Shown piece by piece: positions 61,280 to 64,000 of a DNA stretch of 64,000 nt (positions are counted from its first letter, which is position 1; each line of letters starts with the position of its first letter). The notes under the pieces were generated by a model. That model was not told where the DNA came from, did no database searches, and saw only the letters and a program-made list of their open reading frames with translations. Location of the stretch: positions 4,171,501 through 4,235,500 of the forward strand of contig NC_060018.1 of NCBI RefSeq assembly GCF_021134715.1, read 5' to 3'. Origin of the DNA: Daphnia pulex (Eukaryota; Arthropoda; Branchiopoda; Diplostraca; Daphniidae). A program made the translations under genes and the position numbers.

Positions 61280-64000
61280 TTTGATCAACAATGTTCAGAT
61301 GGCGTTTGAAATTTATTTGTGCGTTGACAAATAATAAACTTGATTGAGAATAAAGATTGATATTATAAGAAAGCAATGAATGAGGCAACAGATGCTGCCA
61401 GCTCGTTAGATAACGACAAAACGAACAACATCAGTCACCTTTTTCTAAGACGACAAATTGTGAACAGCGAAGAAAATGTCTCAACAAGAAAAGCTCGTTT
61501 TTTTTTGATTGGATGGCATCAGTCTCGGGAGTAGCGTGACTCCTTCCGGTCGAGCCAGATGGCGTCCCGCCACCCGAAAAATCTTCACCTCGGCACGTCG
61601 CGACGTCAAGAGCCACACAGAGAGAAAAAGAACTGATGGTGGTGGGTGTTTCATCTCGGTCCCTTTCTCTTTGCGGTGCGTCAGAGACGTGAGAAGACAG
61701 ATATGAACGCCTCCAATACAAAACGGTCGTTTCGAGCAGACAAACAGCCTGGCTTGTTATTCTACATACATATTCAAAACTGTTTTGAGGAGCAACAACA
61801 ACAAAAACAACCATAAGCGGGGGGAAAGAAGGCATACACACACGTGTGCCAACGGCATCGCTCGTAAATCACTTTTCTTTTCGTTTTTGTTTTCAAAAGG
61901 ACGCCGGTTTCTGCGTCGTCCTCGGCACTGAATACTGAACGCTTGTTATTTTTTGATTTCCAGGATATCTCACTCAGTGTGACTCCAGGCCCCCTCTCGT
62001 GAATGTGCCATCTTTTTTTCTCCAGATCGTTTAACGTTTCGTTTGTTACTTAAAAGGAAGAAGAAGAAAAATGGATTCAAACTGGCATCGATGTTTTTAA
62101 AAACTTGTTGATCAAAGTTTACGAGCTAGAACGCAAAAAAAAAGGTTGTTTACGACTGGCTAAAAGACTTTTAATCTCCTCTGACAGGTTTAGCGACTCA
62201 AGGCAATGGGCGAATAATTAAGGGTGTAGATAATTCCAGATATTTTTTGTTGGCGTCGAGAAATTTACGCAACAAGTGAGAAAAAGTGTCGAGATGACAT
62301 TGTAAAAGCCCCACCCATTTAATTTAGAAAGGGCCACAAAAAAACGAAACGAAATTGACACACACACACACACAGATTGACAGAGGTGTGAATTGTCCCA
62401 GGTGTTTCCAGCTTCCGGCCATCTGAATCTTTGACCTTAACAATCAAACGCCCATCTCAATTGAATAACCGACCGAGTGCTCGTCGACGAACGTGATTGA
62501 CACACATCTTCTATTGCGTGATATAATTATCATGTGTTACCATCATCTCAACCTCGAGCTCACGATGCACAAGATCGTCGTGACGCTTCCAAGTGCCACA
62601 TCTCTCACCTCCTTCGAGACGATAAAAAGTTCCAGGTTCATTTCCGTTTGTCTAACACGGCGACCTCTGACCCCCACCACTTCTACCACTTCAAACTTCG
62701 TCATAGTTTGCCCGGTAGCTGGCGTATCTCCTGCCGGTTAAAAATTATTCACGGCGGTCCTCTCAAACAAAAGGGAGGATCAATGCAGACGGCGGCGGCG
62801 GGCGAGAAAAACTCGACACGGCAAAATAGAACAAGAGTGCGAGCGACTTGTCTCTTCAAAATGAAGAAACTGGCTGGCTGATTTGCACATTGCGTGACAA
62901 GAAACGGACCAGAATAGCTAAACGAGAAAGGCAGGAACTGGAACACACGACGGCTAGCTGTTGTTGTTATTTCTTTAAGAAAATGTATATTTGTTATTCT
63001 TTTTTTTTCCCTCTCTTTTTTGAATAAAAACAATGGATTCCCGTTGGAGGTCATGCGTGAAACAAGTGGTGACTACATCACGACACGGACGGCTCCAACT
63101 CTACTAACATGACTCGGTGAAAATGAACGAGAAACTGATTCATTTCGAGATCAATCTGTGCGCGTGGGGCTTGGCCAGCAACCTTGCAGCGCGTGCCCAA
63201 GGAAATCAACGTAGAATAGCGTATAGATTGTATATTATTGAGAAAAAGAGTGGGGTGGTGTTGCAGCAACGTGTCTGTCTAAATATGGCCAAAAAACGGA
63301 CGGACCGATCGACAGACGCAGCAGCAAACATATAAAGACGAAATAGTCGAACGTGTTTTTTTTTACGATTATCGGCTGCTTAGTTGATTGTAGCGATTGC
63401 ACACATCTAGATCGACCCGACGATAATCCATCTTTCGAAAAAAAGAACTTTGCTGGCTGTTTTCAAATGTCGAAATAAAATAGAACAATAATCCCTCCCG
63501 ATTTGAGATAAGCTGTCGGTTTTATTTGGGTTTGCGCAACGACGATCAAACAGTGAAATTCCCAATTGAAACGAATGATCAAATTGCTATAAAAACAAAA
63601 CATTAGACGCGACGCCCCGCTAGGGTGGTGTTCCTTCTCTCCCGTGTGTTGTTAACACGCTCGTCTCGTTTCCTTTCATTAATTTTGATTCGATTGTTTA
63701 ACGGTCGGTTTAAAAAGGAATTGAACGGCAATACGGCGGCGGTGTGCAGGTGGGTGTATCTTTTTGGCATCCATCGCCGTATACACATCGAGGCGGGGTT
63801 GAGGAAAGTTTTCAATCTATAAGAGATGTGAAGAAAACCTCGCTTACCCACACACACACGTGCATAAGAGAATTTGAATGCCCTTTTAAGGAAACGTTTG
63901 GGAATGGGGGCTGATTCACCACCCGAGATAACTCGGCCATTGCTGTGACAAGCTCCCTGCTGCTGGTGGCTGCGCTCTCTCTTATTACACGGTAGTTTAT
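61280..64000. other. Right-end region with no recognised gene
   Basis: No open segment here looks like a known protein or shows a convincing exon chain. Open frames of 60-136 codons overlap on both strands and are rich in simple sequence. CA runs occur at about 62359-62374 and 63849-63858. The region may be the promoter or a long intron of a gene outside the window. Confidence 0.5.

Noticed and set aside
61431-61841. 136-codon minus-strand open frame downstream of the second VIT/VWA gene
   Set aside because: No homology is recognisable, it is overlapped by plus-strand frames, and it sits in simple-sequence-rich intergenic DNA.

Overview
The window is animal nuclear DNA, most likely from an arthropod and probably a small-intron crustacean such as Daphnia. 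This rests on spliced genes with many 55-90 nt GT-AG introns, arthropod-type orthologues (Sidekick, Ptpmeg2, a Spatzle/neurotrophin-like ligand) and close gene spacing. No bacterial, viral or CRISPR feature was seen. Species assignment is inference. Gene models were built by hand from reading frames, splice consensus and phase agreement, so exon edges may be off by a base or two.

Layout, left to right. (1) 2.7-8.7 kb, plus: Ptpmeg2/PTPN9, a CRAL-TRIO plus tyrosine-phosphatase protein. (2) 8.7-17.3 kb: mostly noncoding, with a possible two-exon microprotein gene (12.9-13.6 kb), a retrocopy-like 3' fragment (10.8-10.95 kb) and a set of splice-bounded open segments on the minus strand (14.4-15.3 kb) that do not join into one frame. 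(3) 17.3-31.0 kb, minus: sidekick, a six-Ig, FN3-rich, single-pass adhesion protein in about 33 exons with a C-terminal PDZ ligand. CTCF-like motifs lie on both sides of it. (4) 34.1-40.9 kb, minus: RBBP6/SNAMA (DWNN, zinc knuckle, RING/U-box, SR- and Lys-rich tail). (5) 41.4-43.4 kb, plus: an IL-17-receptor-like protein with a SEFIR domain, head-to-head with RBBP6. (6) 43.6-45.5 kb, plus: CCZ1. (7) 45.7-46.4 kb, minus: mitochondrial acyl carrier protein (NDUFAB1), tail-to-tail with CCZ1. (8) 47.6-50.4 kb, plus: CNGA-type cyclic-nucleotide-gated channel. (9) 51.3-52.4 kb, plus: a secreted cystine-knot ligand of the Spatzle/neurotrophin kind. (10) 53.2-61.2 kb, plus: two tandem paralogues with VIT and VWA domains (VWA5A-like) and identical 16-exon architecture. 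(11) 61.2-64.0 kb: nothing recognisable.

These genes are not a pathway or operon. They are ordinary neighbours with separate roles: phosphatase signalling, neuronal adhesion, ubiquitin/RNA processing, cytokine-type signalling, Rab7 activation, mitochondrial complex I and lipoate support, sensory transduction and secreted signalling. The more unusual observations are the candidate microprotein, frame-preserving optional exons in sidekick, mosaic identity between the VWA paralogues, two GC-AG introns, and an IL-17R intron whose retention would add a second membrane segment.
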